64,000 bases of DNA from Phytohabitans kaempferiae (lineage in GTDB: Bacteria > Actinomycetota > Actinomycetes > Mycobacteriales > Micromonosporaceae), in assembly GCF_042433955.1 (NCBI RefSeq), contig NZ_JBHLUH010000060.1:186001-250000 (forward strand), given 5' to 3'. Below are positions 8,500-17,173 of this stretch, one piece after another. A program made the position numbers and the translations under genes. The notes beneath the pieces are model-generated. The model saw nothing but the letters and a program-made list of their open reading frames with translations. It was not told the DNA's origin and did no database searches. Every line of letters begins with the position of its first letter. Within the stretch, counting starts at the first letter, position 1.

Positions 8500-9506
8500 G
8501 TGAGCCTCCTCCGGGGGTCCAGGTAGGTGTTGCCCAGGTCGACGGCGAGGAACAGCAGGATGTAGACGGCCGCCGCCAGGAGAACAAAGCCTTGGACCGC
8601 CGCGTAGTCGTTGTAGTGGAGCGAGTCGATCGCGTAGAGGCCGACGCCCGGCCAGGCGAAGACCTCCTCGACCACCACCGCGCCACCGACCAGGAAGCCG
8701 AAGATGAGCGCGGTCATCGTCGTCACGATCGGGGCGATGTTGCGCAGCACGTGCTTGAGGTAGACGACGTGAGGTGGTGTTCCGATGGCCCGCGTGTAGA
8801 AGAGGTGATCCGAACGCAGCAGCGACGCCGTGGCCTCGGCGCTCAGCCGGGTGATGGGAGCCGCGGCGGGGAGACCCAAGGCGAGCGCGGGCAGCAGGAG
8901 GTGGCCGACGGCGTTGCCGAACACCTCGAGGTCACCGGCGAGCAGGGCATCCACGGTGATCAGGCCGGTCACGCTGTCCGGCGTGGGCATCCCGATGTCG
9001 AGCCGCCCGACCGGTGCGGGAGCGATGTCGAGGCTGGAGTAGAAGACGACGATCAAGAGCAAGCCGAGCCAGAACTCCGGGATGGACACTCCGAGTGTCG
9101 AGACTCCCCGGGCGAGGCGCTTGGCACCACGTCGTGCGCTTGCCCCAGCGGCGACGCCCAGCGGGACGCCGATCACCAACGCCAGGATCAGGGCGGCGAG
9201 GATCAGTTCGATGGTCGCGGGGAACCGCCCCATCAGATCGTCGAGGACACTGTGGCCGGTCCGGACCGACGTCCCGAGGTCGCCGCGCACGAGCCCGGCC
9301 AGATAGTCGAGGTACTGCACCCCCAGCGGCTTGTCGAATCCGAACTCGGCACGGATCGCAGCGATGGCGGTGTCGGTCGCCTGGGACCCGGCGAAGATCT
9401 TCGCCGGGTCCCCCGGCATCGCCCTCGAGACGAAGAACGTGAGGGTAGCGACCCCGAGAAGGATCGGGATGACCCACGCCACGCGGCGGGCGGTGTATCC
9501 AACCAT
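8496..9506 (-). CDS. Peptide-type ABC transporter permease (DppB-type)
   Basis: A 336-residue permease. N-terminal YTARRVAWVIPILLGVATLTF followed by MPGDPAK is diagnostic of the DppB/OppB subunit. An external loop (about 35-95) precedes five to six membrane helices, with the coupling sequence GVSIPEFWLGLLLIVVFYS and an EEVFAWPGVG turn near the C terminus. It lies 18 bp after the binding-protein gene. Together with the DppC-type subunit it forms the transmembrane channel of the importer. Confidence 0.92.
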   Translation of the reverse strand: MVGYTARRVAWVIPILLGVATLTFFVSRAMPGDPAKIFAGSQATDTAIAAIRAEFGFDKPLGVQYLDYLAGLVRGDLGTSVRTGHSVLDDLMGRFPATIELILAALILALVIGVPLGVAAGASARRGAKRLARGVSTLGVSIPEFWLGLLLIVVFYSSLDIAPAPVGRLDIGMPTPDSVTGLITVDALLAGDLEVFGNAVGHLLLPALALGLPAAAPITRLSAEATASLLRSDHLFYTRAIGTPPHVVYLKHVLRNIAPIVTTMTALIFGFLVGGAVVVEEVFAWPGVGLYAIDSLHYNDYAAVQGFVLLAAAVYILLFLAVDLGNTYLDPRRRLT

Positions 9507-9524
9507 GAGTGCTGCGATCCCCCG

Positions 9525-11129
9525 TCAGCCAGCCAGGTCCATGGTGCCGAACCGGAAGATCTGGTCGGTTCGAACTTCGTAGCTGGTGATCCGGTCGCTG
9601 GTGCCCAGTGTCCAGTTGACCTGTCCCAACCAGACGGCGGGAGCGTCCTGCAGCATGAGCTTCTGAATCTCGGCGACGTCAGCCTTGAAGGGCTCGGAGC
9701 CGACGGGCTGTTGGAACGCCTTCTCCTTGATGCGGTCCACCTGGGCGTTCGTGTAGCTGATCTTGTTGCCGTAGGAGCCGGTCGCCCAGTACAGGTCGAG
9801 ATGGTAAGAGGGGTTGTTGACCCAGGACAGCGCGCTGAAGATGAAGAGTTCGGTCTTGCCGCTGAAGAAGGCCTCGTTCATCTGGGCGGTCGTCACGGGC
9901 TTGGTCTCGACGGTGATGCCGATCTTGCCCAAGGCCTGCTGGACGGCGATGGCGATCTCCTCATAGCCGGTCACCGAGTTGTCGTACGTGAGCGGGATGC
10001 TGAGGGCGCCGGCGTGGTCCGACTCCGCAAGCGCCCGTTTCGCGGCCTCGAGGTCCTCCTTGTAGAGGGCAGCGTCCTCGTCGAAGCCCGGCATGCCGGT
10101 CGGGATCGGACCGGAAGGCCCATCGGCGTAGCCGCCGTAGACGTTGGCGGCGATCGCGTCGTACGGCACGGCGTAGCTGATCGCGCGGCGGACATTGACG
10201 TCGGCGGTCGGCCCGGCCGCGTTGTTCATCATGAGGTTGACCTGCTGGTTGGACTTGCTCGCGTGGATGGTCACGCCGTCGGCCGAGGTCAGCTCCTTCA
10301 GCGATGCGCTGGGTAGCTCGGCGGCGATGTCGATGTCGCCGTTCTTCAGCAGTGCGACCTGGTCGGAGGCCGAGGGCACCACCTGCATCACAACTTTGTC
10401 CGCCTCGGGCTTCTCACCCCAGTACTGGTCGAAACGACTGAGGGTGAGCGACACACCACGCTCGAACGACTCGAGCTTGTAGGGACCCGACCCAGCATCG
10501 TGGTCGGCGAGGTAGTCCTGCGCCCACGGGTCGTCGCTGGTGGCGTTCTCCTTCATCAGCTTGGAGTCGTAGATCGCGATCGTTGGGTTGGCGAGCATCT
10601 GGAGCGTGAACGGCGTGGTCCGCGTCATCTTCATGACGGCGGTGCGGTCGTCAGGAGTCGTGATCTGGGTGCTGGGGTCGGAGAGACCGATGGTCCTGAG
10701 GTCGAACCAGCCGCCCTCCTGGAGCTTCCAAGCTCGCTCGAAGCTCCACTGGACGTCGGCGGAGGTGACGGGGTTGCCGGAGTGGAACGTCGCCTCGTGC
10801 AGGCGGAACGTGTAGGTCAGCTTGTCCTCGCTGACATCGATGGTCTCGGCAAGTGCTCCGGTCGGCGCCTCGGAGTCGGCAACCAGCAGACCCTTGTCGT
10901 TCTTGGTCAGCTTGAATCCGACGAGCGTGTCGTAGACGTTCGCCACGTATTGGGCGGACCGCTTCTCGAACGAGAGCCGGGGGTCGAGCGTCGACGGGTC
11001 CCCGGAGATCGCCTGAACAATGGCGTTGCCGCGGGCCTCACCGGACTCGGACGAACAAGCAGTCAGCGATGCGGCGACTACGGTCAGTGCGGCAACGCCG
11101 CCGAGAATTCGTTTGGACCTGATGGACAT
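9525..11129 (-). CDS. ABC transporter substrate-binding lipoprotein (SBP_bac_5, DppA-type)
   Basis: A 534-residue extracytoplasmic solute receptor. The signal peptide MSIRSKRILGGVAALTVVAA leads to a lipobox with LTACSSES, so the mature protein is a lipoprotein anchored through the cysteine. Family features include DPSTLDPRLSFEKRSAQYVANVYDTLV near the N terminus and FRLHEATFHSGNPVTSADV (about 110-135). The frame is open upstream of 11129, but this ATG has an AAGGAG Shine-Dalgarno at correct spacing and starts the signal peptide. It is the first gene of the long operon and is divergent from the proline racemase gene. Ligand unknown; cluster content suggests a small cyclic N compound or a peptide. 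Confidence 0.92.
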   Translation of the reverse strand: MSIRSKRILGGVAALTVVAASLTACSSESGEARGNAIVQAISGDPSTLDPRLSFEKRSAQYVANVYDTLVGFKLTKNDKGLLVADSEAPTGALAETIDVSEDKLTYTFRLHEATFHSGNPVTSADVQWSFERAWKLQEGGWFDLRTIGLSDPSTQITTPDDRTAVMKMTRTTPFTLQMLANPTIAIYDSKLMKENATSDDPWAQDYLADHDAGSGPYKLESFERGVSLTLSRFDQYWGEKPEADKVVMQVVPSASDQVALLKNGDIDIAAELPSASLKELTSADGVTIHASKSNQQVNLMMNNAAGPTADVNVRRAISYAVPYDAIAANVYGGYADGPSGPIPTGMPGFDEDAALYKEDLEAAKRALAESDHAGALSIPLTYDNSVTGYEEIAIAVQQALGKIGITVETKPVTTAQMNEAFFSGKTELFIFSALSWVNNPSYHLDLYWATGSYGNKISYTNAQVDRIKEKAFQQPVGSEPFKADVAEIQKLMLQDAPAVWLGQVNWTLGTSDRITSYEVRTDQIFRFGTMDLAG

Positions 11130-11194
11130 GAGCGGCTCCTTGCTGCTCCAAAAGCTGTGGCGCGGCGGCGGATGATGCCCCCGAGGTGACGTCA

Positions 11195-11233
11195 ACATCT
11201 GATGTATCTGCTTGCTAACATCAGATATATCTG
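11195..11233. promoter_or_regulatory. Pair of 16-bp operator-like repeats between divergent operons
   Basis: ACATCTGATGTATCTG (11195-11210) is repeated as ACATCAGATATATCTG (11218-11233), 14 of 16 bases identical and 23 bp apart, about two helical turns. The second copy contains the perfect palindrome CAGATATATCTG. It is markedly AT-rich against its surroundings and lies between the binding-protein gene and the proline racemase gene. A dimeric regulator such as one of the two GntR proteins could bind both copies and control both operons; the assignment is inference. Confidence 0.6.
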
Positions 11234-11284
11234 TCGCAGGCATCGCAGATCAAGAGCTCCAGGGTCCCTGGGCCACAGGTTGAC

Positions 11285-12340
11285 GTGCCGTTAACAAGGG
11301 AGCACATCATCGAAACATCCGCACTTGGGCCGCTGATCGTCGTGGACTCACACACCGCGGGCGAACCCACCCGGGTGGTCCTACACGGTCTTGACGCGAT
11401 GCCTGGCGCCACGCTGTCCGAACGCTCGCGCGCACTGTACGCACGCCATCCCCGGCTGATTTCCGCCGTCGTCGGCGAGCCGCGCGGGTGGGCGCCATGG
11501 CACGCTGTCGTGCCGATGCCGCCTGATGATCCGCAGGCGGACATCGCCGTGTTGATCTTCTCCGCGCTCGGCCCGCTGGACATGTGCGGGCACGCACTCA
11601 TCGGCACCGTCACCACGCTGATCGAGGAGGGTGTCGTCACCGCGTCCGAGCCAAGGACCGACCTCACGGTGCAGACGGGCGCCGGACTTATCCGAGTCGC
11701 CGCGACCGTCGAGCGCGGCCGGGTGCGGCAGGTGAGCTTCGAGAACGCGACGTCGTACGCTTTCGCCACCGACGCGGTCGTGGCCGTGCCAGGCCTGGGT
11801 GAGGTCCGCTACGACCTCGCGTACGGAGGTCTCTGGTACGCGGTGGTCGACGCTTCCAGCCTCGGCCTGGCGATCACCCTCGACCAGGTCCACCGGCTAA
11901 TGGCGCTGTCGGAACACATTCGGGCCGCCATCAATGCCTCACTTCCCGAGCATCCAGACGAGCCGGACGACCCCACATTCGTTCCGCAGCTACTGTGGAC
12001 CACCACGGAGGGCACCAGGAGTGGGACGAACCTAGCGACGTCGACCCAGCTCGGATTCGACCGCTCCCCCTGCGGCACCGGCTCATCCGCCCGCACCGCC
12101 ATCCTCCACGCCGCTGGCGCCCTCGCGATCGGCGACACGTTCAATCACCACAGCGTGCTCGGCACGACCTTCACAACCGAGGTCGTACGAAAGCTCGTCC
12201 TCCCCTCAGGCCGCCCCGCCATCACGCCCGAAGTGACCGGATCGGCATGGATCACCGCCCGTTCTGAACTCGTCTTCCGGGACGACGACCCACTGGCCGA
12301 CGGCTCGTTCGTTCCCCCCTTCAACACCGTCGGCCGGTGA
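11285..12340 (+). CDS. Proline racemase / hydroxyproline epimerase family enzyme
   Basis: A 351-residue cytosolic enzyme of the proline racemase superfamily. Both catalytic cysteines are present: C101 in DMCGHALIG and C263 in DRSPCGTGSSAR. A cysteine pair indicates a racemase or epimerase (proline racemase, 4-hydroxyproline 2-epimerase), while the dehydratases of this family replace the second with threonine. The early segment VVDSHTAGEPTRVV is the standard N-terminal strand. It is transcribed away from the ABC/NicX operon from a shared regulatory region. A role in interconverting enantiomers of an imported cyclic amino acid is plausible. Confidence 0.88.
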   Translation: MPLTREHIIETSALGPLIVVDSHTAGEPTRVVLHGLDAMPGATLSERSRALYARHPRLISAVVGEPRGWAPWHAVVPMPPDDPQADIAVLIFSALGPLDMCGHALIGTVTTLIEEGVVTASEPRTDLTVQTGAGLIRVAATVERGRVRQVSFENATSYAFATDAVVAVPGLGEVRYDLAYGGLWYAVVDASSLGLAITLDQVHRLMALSEHIRAAINASLPEHPDEPDDPTFVPQLLWTTTEGTRSGTNLATSTQLGFDRSPCGTGSSARTAILHAAGALAIGDTFNHHSVLGTTFTTEVVRKLVLPSGRPAITPEVTGSAWITARSELVFRDDDPLADGSFVPPFNTVGR

Positions 12341-12557
12341 AGCGCAGCCGCAACTGCGTGCGACGAACGCGCCCCGGACCCTCATCGCCGCCGAGGTGAA
12401 GGTGGCCACGGTCCGGGCACAAGTGGGCCTGCTGTTCCACAACGACTTCGAGGAGTTCGTGACCCTGACCCCGCAGCCGCACCAGGTCGCCGCACTGACG
12501 GCGACCCTCGACGACGTCGTCGCCTGGTCGAGGGCGCTTGCCCCGCTACGCGCCTGA
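12339..12557 (+). pseudogene. C-terminal remnant of an unidentified oxidoreductase-like gene
   Basis: An open frame with strong GC3 bias ends at the TGA 12555-12557. It reads LIAAEVKVATVRAQVGLLF, then DFEEFVTLTPQPHQ and DDVVAWSRALAPLRA. It has no start or SD of its own and begins right at the proline racemase stop, so it looks like the last 60-70 codons of a lost gene. The ending resembles actinobacterial flavin reductase-like proteins, but that resemblance is from memory and weak. Confidence 0.35.
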
Positions 12558-12596
12558 CCGGACGGTGCGAGCGGGCTCGCCGGCCCGCTCGCACCT

Positions 12597-12965
12597 CTAC
12601 CGTGCGGCGAGTGTCGGCGCGAACCGGTTGGCCGGCCGTGGCAGGTCATAGTGATCGCGCAAGGTGCTGCCGGTGTACGCGGTGCGGAACAGCCCGCACC
12701 GCTGGAGGATCGGCACTACCTGGTCGACAAAACTCCTCCAGGCCGGATGGGAGTAGCGGTGGCATGACGTTGAACCCGTCGGCCGCGCCCGAGTTGTACC
12801 ACTCCTCGATGGTGTCCGCGATCCCGGCCGGCGTACCGGTGACCGTGCGGTGCCCGCGCCCGCCGCCGAGCCGGCCCAGCAGCTGCCGGACGGTGAGGCC
12901 CTCACGCCGGGCCAGGTCGGTGACGAGCGCGAAGCGACTCTGCGCGCCCATCGACGCCGGCCTGG
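12597..12965 (-). pseudogene. Frameshifted C-terminal remnant of NtaA/DszA-type flavin monooxygenase
   Basis: Two overlapping minus frames together rebuild the C-terminal part of an NtaA/SnaA/DszA-family FMN-dependent monooxygenase: FALVTDLARREGLTVRQLL, then GTPAGIADTIEEWYNSGAAD and GFNVMPPLLPSGLEEF in one frame, then VDQVVPILQRCGLFRTAY in the other. A frameshift near 12735 separates them. The N-terminal catalytic barrel is absent. The segment 12966-13138 continues the strand with no recognisable domain. With the remnant at 12339-12557 this may be what is left of a two-component flavin reductase/monooxygenase pair. Confidence 0.65.
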
Positions 12966-13225
12966 TCTACCGCCTCCAGGCTGTGCCAGACCATGTTGAG
13001 ATAGGTGAGGATCGTCAGGTCGTTGCCCTCACGGCGCCGGGCGGCCGTGCCCACCGGGATCTGATAGTCGAGATCCTGGACGGGCGCCGACCCGCTAGGT
13101 AGATCGCGAAGCCCCGGCCCGCAGGGCCGGCAAGGCATGAGGCAGCCGTCGGCCGAATCGTCCGTGCGTGCAGGTGGCGGTGTAGGCGTCGCTTGATGCG
13201 CCGGTCAGGGACGGGTGGCCGTGTG
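12966..13225. other. Non-coding or decayed stretch
   Basis: Open frames cross this interval, but none gives a recognisable product. It lies between the monooxygenase remnant and the stop of the Lrp-type regulator. No clear terminator or operator was seen. Confidence 0.4.
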
Positions 13226-13795
13226 CTATCCGGCGTCCGGGTCGCCGACGAGTTTCTCGATGATGTTACCGCGCGGGACCTCGCCGAGGGACAGGAACGT
13301 CTCGATGCGCTGGATGCCCTCGATCGCCCAGAGGGCGTCGAGGAGCAACTCCTGGAGGTGGGCGTGGTCGCGCAGGCGGAAGCGGGCCATGAGGTCGTAG
13401 GCGCCGGTGACGACGATCAGCTCGTCGAGTTCGGGGATCTCGCGCAGCTGGGTGAGGATCGTGCTCAGGTCGGCACCGGGGGCGATGATCATGGGGATGT
13501 AGACGAGGACGGGGTAGCCGACGGATGCCCAGTCGATCGTCACGGTGTAGCCGCGGATGACGCCGAGGCGTTCCAACCGGGTGATGCGGTCGGCGACGGC
13601 GGGCGCGGAGACCTGGCATTCGCGGGCGAGTTGGCGTTGTGAGGCGCGCGGGTCGGCCGCGAGCCGGCGCAGGATCCGCCGGTCCAGGTCGTCGAGGGGC
13701 ACCGCGGCCCGGGGGCGCTCGACGGCGCCCACCAGACCGGCCATCGGGCCTCGCGGGGACCGGGGTGCCGGCGGGGTCCTGCGTCGGTCAGCCAT
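13226..13795 (-). CDS. Lrp/AsnC-family transcriptional regulator
   Basis: A 189-residue regulator: AsnC-type helix-turn-helix at about 35-80 (LDDLDRRILRRLAADPRASQRQLA, then VSAPAVADRITRLERLGVIRGY), followed by a RAM/AsnC ligand domain with IPELDELIVVTGAYDLMARF. A roughly 30-residue basic, proline-rich N-terminal extension precedes the HTH and is unusual for the family. It overlaps the preceding luciferase-like gene by 8 bp, so it is probably cotranscribed and may regulate the monooxygenase/SDR pair upstream. Confidence 0.9.
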   Translation of the reverse strand: MADRRRTPPAPRSPRGPMAGLVGAVERPRAAVPLDDLDRRILRRLAADPRASQRQLARECQVSAPAVADRITRLERLGVIRGYTVTIDWASVGYPVLVYIPMIIAPGADLSTILTQLREIPELDELIVVTGAYDLMARFRLRDHAHLQELLLDALWAIEGIQRIETFLSLGEVPRGNIIEKLVGDPDAG

Positions 13796-14576
13796 CCAGG
13801 CCGTCCTCTCGGCTCGCGGTCGGCGCCATTCTAGGGCCCGGCCACGGCAGCGGCGGGGACGAGTCGACGACGATCCGTGGCAGGTGCGGCATGGCGGTCT
13901 CGGGCACCAGGTAGCGCGCGATCACGTCGCGGACGAAGTCGACGCCGGCGCCGTCGGGCTGGCGCACGAACAGGTGTGTCGCGCCGGCCTCCGCCCAGGC
14001 GGTGACACGCCGCCGGTCGGTGTCGAGGTCGCCGGTGAGGTCGTCGACGGCCGGCTGGACCTGGGTGGCCGGGTCGGCGTCGGCGAACGAGCGGGCCAGG
14101 ACCGGTAGCCCGGCGCCGGCGGCCGTGCCGTCGAGCCAGACTGGCAGGTCGAGCTGGGCTGGCTTGGGGGTGACGGCGAGCGTCGTGGGCATGCCGGGGC
14201 CCATCACGCCGGAGGGGACCTGCCAACGCGGTCCGGCGTGGCGGATCACGCGTCCGGACCAGGAGGCGCGTAGGAGGGCGAGATCTTCGGCAGCCGCCTC
14301 CGGGTCGAGGTCGGCGGTGTCGACGAGCGCGACGACGCGGCCGGCGCTGACGTGGTCGACGACGGCCACCTCCTCGGCGAGGGTGACCGGGTGCTCGACG
14401 CCGAGGCGTACCCGAAGGACGATCCGGATGTTTTCGGTACGCGCGGCGATGCGCGCCGCGACGGCGGAGTCGACGCCAGCGGCGCTGCCCGGTGTCAGCA
14501 CCGCGCAGAGCCCGGCGGCGTCGGCCCCCGCCGCGATGTCGAGGTCGCCGGTGGCGAGCTGGAGCCCGATCCTCAT
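13788..14576 (-). CDS. Short luciferase-like (LLM class) flavin-dependent protein
   Basis: A 262-residue protein that begins MRIGLQLATGDLD and carries the fold elements of bacterial luciferase-like F420/FMN enzymes (ENIRIVLRVRLGVEHPVTLAEEVAVVDHVSAGRVV). It is shorter than typical members (300-350 aa), and the region that usually follows the first strands is compressed, so its cofactor binding may be altered. It overlaps the longer LLM gene upstream by 4 bp (ATGA). A heteromeric partner of that protein, as in luciferase alpha/beta, is possible. Confidence 0.7.
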   Translation of the reverse strand: MRIGLQLATGDLDIAAGADAAGLCAVLTPGSAAGVDSAVAARIAARTENIRIVLRVRLGVEHPVTLAEEVAVVDHVSAGRVVALVDTADLDPEAAAEDLALLRASWSGRVIRHAGPRWQVPSGVMGPGMPTTLAVTPKPAQLDLPVWLDGTAAGAGLPVLARSFADADPATQVQPAVDDLTGDLDTDRRRVTAWAEAGATHLFVRQPDGAGVDFVRDVIARYLVPETAMPHLPRIVVDSSPPLPWPGPRMAPTASREDGLDG

Positions 14577-15547
14577 GACGCCTCCACAGTGGACATGACG
14601 GGCAGGACCTCGTCGGCGAGGCGGCGCAGCACGTGGTGGAGAGCGGCCTGCGGTGCGCCTTCGATCACGACCCGGAAGATGACGTAGTCGACGCCGGCCT
14701 CGGCGACCTCGTGGAGGCCGTCGACGATCGCCGGGGCGGGGCCGATGATGGTGGTCGCGACCGCGTCGGCGATAGCGCCGCCAGGGTCACTGAGGAAGTC
14801 CATCGCCGGCGTCGAGTCACGCTCGGCCACGCTCCAGCCGAGCCCGGCGTAGAGGACGTAGCTGGCCCGCTGCCAGTCGAGTGCGGCGCGGCGCTCGGCC
14901 GCGTCCTCGGTCAGCCACACGTTACGCAGCGCGGCGACCGGCGGCCGGGTGCCGCCGGGACGGCCGGCCTCCTGCCAGCCCTTGCGGTGCGCGGCCGCCA
15001 GCTCGCGCACCAGCGTGAGCGGGTTGGCACCGGAGAGCATCACGCCCTGGCCGCGGGCGCCCGCGCGGGCCACACCCGCGGGTGTGGCCGAGCCGTTCCA
15101 GATGGTCGCACCGGCGGGGACCGCGATGTCGCGCAGGGCGGTGAGGCCGGCGCGCTGGCGCGGTACCCGTTGCGCGCGGGGGACGCCCTTGCCGTCGAAC
15201 TCGACGTCGCGATAGCCGAGCCCGACGCCGAGATCGAGGCGGCCGCCCGAGGCGGCGGCGACGTCGGCCGCGAGGGCCGCCACGCGCTCCGGCCGCTGCA
15301 TGGGCAGCAGGAGCATCCCGGTGCCGAGCCGGAGCCGAGTCGTGACGGCGAGAGCGGCCGCGGCGGCGGGTAGTACGGCCGGGCAGTAGCCGTCGTAGAA
15401 GAAGTGGTGCTCGGAGAGCCACATCCCCTCGTAGCCGAACGCCTCCAGCGCCACCGCGTCCTCCAGCAGCTGCCGGTAGGCCGTCGAGTGGTGCCGCGGC
15501 GTGGTCGCGGTCGCTTGCAGGCACCACAGCCCGGCACCGAACCTCAT
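14573..15547 (-). CDS. Luciferase-like (LLM class) flavin-dependent monooxygenase
   Basis: A 324-residue LLM enzyme: N-terminal MRFGAGLWCLQ, then YEGMWLSEHHFFYDGYCP (about 40-58), TTRLRLGTGMLLLPMQRPERVAA, and SGGRLDLGVGLGYRD, all core motifs of the (beta/alpha)8 flavin site. The ATG at 15547 is preferred over the GTG two codons earlier because of the AAGGAGG Shine-Dalgarno at proper distance. It heads a three-gene run with the short LLM protein and the Lrp regulator and is divergent from the SDR pair. Confidence 0.87.
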   Translation of the reverse strand: MRFGAGLWCLQATATTPRHHSTAYRQLLEDAVALEAFGYEGMWLSEHHFFYDGYCPAVLPAAAAALAVTTRLRLGTGMLLLPMQRPERVAALAADVAAASGGRLDLGVGLGYRDVEFDGKGVPRAQRVPRQRAGLTALRDIAVPAGATIWNGSATPAGVARAGARGQGVMLSGANPLTLVRELAAAHRKGWQEAGRPGGTRPPVAALRNVWLTEDAAERRAALDWQRASYVLYAGLGWSVAERDSTPAMDFLSDPGGAIADAVATTIIGPAPAIVDGLHEVAEAGVDYVIFRVVIEGAPQAALHHVLRRLADEVLPVMSTVEAS

Positions 15548-15611
15548 CGCCACCTCCTTGTCATACGCCAGCAGACTAACGCTGTTCTTGTTTCACATGA
15601 CGCATCTTGAT

Positions 15612-15629
15612 CTCATTTTCGTTAACGAG
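15612..15629. promoter_or_regulatory. Palindromic site in the LLM/SDR divergent region
   Basis: The sequence CTCATTTTCGTTAACGAG contains the perfect palindrome TCGTTAACGA (15619-15628). It sits in an AT-rich 130-bp region between divergent starts at 15547 and 15677. The linked Lrp-type protein is a candidate binder; this is inference only. Confidence 0.4.
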
Positions 15630-15676
15630 TGCACGATCTGTTGCTCATATCGTCTGGCGATTGCATATTCGAGGGC

Positions 15677-16432
15677 ATGACCGCAACCGATCCACCCGGC
15701 GTCGCCCTGGTGACCGGCGCCGCCCGAGGGCTCGGCCTGGCCGTCGCCGAACGGCTGGCCCGGCGCGGCGATCATGTCGTGCTCACCGATGTCGACCTCG
15801 CCGCGGCCCGGGCCGCCGCCGGCGGCATCGCCACCGCCGGTGGGCTCGCCACCGCCGTCGCACTCGACGTGACCGACGCCGCGCAGGTCGAGAAGGTGGT
15901 CGCGCACGCGGGGTCGATCGGTCCACTCACGACGGTTGTCAACAACGCCGGCATCGCGTTCGCCGCGCCGATCGCCGATACCGACCTCGACGACTTCGAC
16001 CGGCTCATGGCGGTCAACGTACGCGGCGCGTTCTGCGTGCTGCGGGCCGCCGTCCGGGCCATGTTGCCGCGACGCCACGGCTGGGTGGTCAACGTCTGCT
16101 CGACATCGTCGTTCACCGCGTCGTCGTCACCGATGCTGGCGTACGACACGTCGAAGGCCGCGCTGCGGATGATGACCCAGGCGGCCGCCCGCGAACTCGG
16201 CCCGACCGGGATCCGGGTCAACGCGGTCGCACCGGGCACGATGGACACCGCGCTTGTGCGTGGCCTCTTCGACCGCCACGACGGGCTCGACGACCTCGCC
16301 GCCGCGCGGATTCCGCTGGGCCGCCTCGGCCGCACGGAGGAGGTCGCCGAGGCGGTGGCGTTCCTCTCCTGCCCCGCCTCGTCGTATGTCACCGGACATG
16401 TGCTCGTGGCCGACGGCGGGTGGCTGACGTGA
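15677..16432 (+). CDS. SDR-family NAD(P)-dependent oxidoreductase
   Basis: A 251-residue classical short-chain dehydrogenase. Cofactor motif TGAARGLG at about 13-20, NNAG at about 89-92, and the catalytic Tyr/Lys pair Y156-x3-K160 (LAYDTSKAAL) with an upstream serine in CSTSSF. The C terminus SSYVTGHVLVADGGW is standard for the family. The start at 15677 has a GAGGG SD and begins just before the first strand; an upstream in-frame ATG at 15629 would add a non-conserved tail. Stop and start overlap by 4 bp with a second SDR. Confidence 0.9.
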   Translation: MTATDPPGVALVTGAARGLGLAVAERLARRGDHVVLTDVDLAAARAAAGGIATAGGLATAVALDVTDAAQVEKVVAHAGSIGPLTTVVNNAGIAFAAPIADTDLDDFDRLMAVNVRGAFCVLRAAVRAMLPRRHGWVVNVCSTSSFTASSSPMLAYDTSKAALRMMTQAAARELGPTGIRVNAVAPGTMDTALVRGLFDRHDGLDDLAAARIPLGRLGRTEEVAEAVAFLSCPASSYVTGHVLVADGGWLT

Positions 16433-17154
16433 TCAGCGTGGTCACCGGGGCGGGCTCCGGCATCGGCGCGGCGACCGCCCGGCTGCTCGCGGCGCGCGGT
16501 GACCACGTCGTCTGCGTCGACCGTGACGAGGCCGCCACCCGCGACACCGCGACCGACGTAGGCGGCCTCCCGGTCACCGCCGACGTGACCGACCCCGCCG
16601 CCGTCGAGGCCGCGGTCGAGGCCACGGTACGGGCGTTCGGCCGGGTCGACGCCGTCGCCTGCTGCGCCGGTGTCGAGGTCAACGAGGCGGCGCAGCGACT
16701 CGACCCGCGGGTCTTCGACCGCGTGCTGGCCGTGAACGTCACCGGCAGCTTCCTCGTCGCGGCCGCCGCCGCCCGGCGGATGATCGCGCAAGGCGACGGC
16801 GGGCGTGTGGTGCTGGTCGGCTCGGCGAACTCGGTCGTGGCACTGCCTGGCCAGGCCGCGTACGCGGTGTCCAAGGGCGGCGTGCTCATGCTCGGCCGGG
16901 CCCTCGCGGTGGACTGGGCGCCGCACGGCATCACGGTCAACGTGGTCGGCCCTGGCGTCACCGACACCCCGATGTCGGCGGGGAGCCTGGGCGACCCGGA
17001 GCGCCGGGCGCTGCTGCTCGACGGCGTACCGCTGGGCCGTCCGGCGCGACCGGCGGAGATCGCCGAGGTGATCGCGTTCCTCGCCTCGCCCGCGGCCTCC
17101 TACGTCACCGGCGCCTTCCTGCCGGTCGACGGCGGCTGGCTGGCGCGGGGCTGA
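16429..17154 (+). CDS. SDR-family NAD(P)-dependent oxidoreductase
   Basis: A 241-residue classical SDR starting with GTG (VISVVTGAGSGIGAATA). TGxxxGIG is at about 6-13, CCAG replaces the usual NNAG at about 78-81, and the catalytic Y145-x3-K149 is in AAYAVSKGG, with a serine in VLVGSANS. The C-terminal ASYVTGAFLPVDGGW fits the family. Coupled by GTGA to the preceding SDR, to which it is only moderately similar. Two linked dehydrogenases suggest sequential alcohol oxidations or a reversible epimerisation. Confidence 0.9.
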   Translation: MISVVTGAGSGIGAATARLLAARGDHVVCVDRDEAATRDTATDVGGLPVTADVTDPAAVEAAVEATVRAFGRVDAVACCAGVEVNEAAQRLDPRVFDRVLAVNVTGSFLVAAAAARRMIAQGDGGRVVLVGSANSVVALPGQAAYAVSKGGVLMLGRALAVDWAPHGITVNVVGPGVTDTPMSAGSLGDPERRALLLDGVPLGRPARPAEIAEVIAFLASPAASYVTGAFLPVDGGWLARG

Positions 17155-17173
17155 GACGAACGACGCAGTCATC

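Noticed and set aside
8379..10316. A 645-codon open frame on the plus strand opposite the permease and binding-protein genes
   Set aside because: It is antisense to well supported genes, rich in Arg, Asp, Gly and Val as expected of GC-driven shadow frames, and has no recognisable domain.
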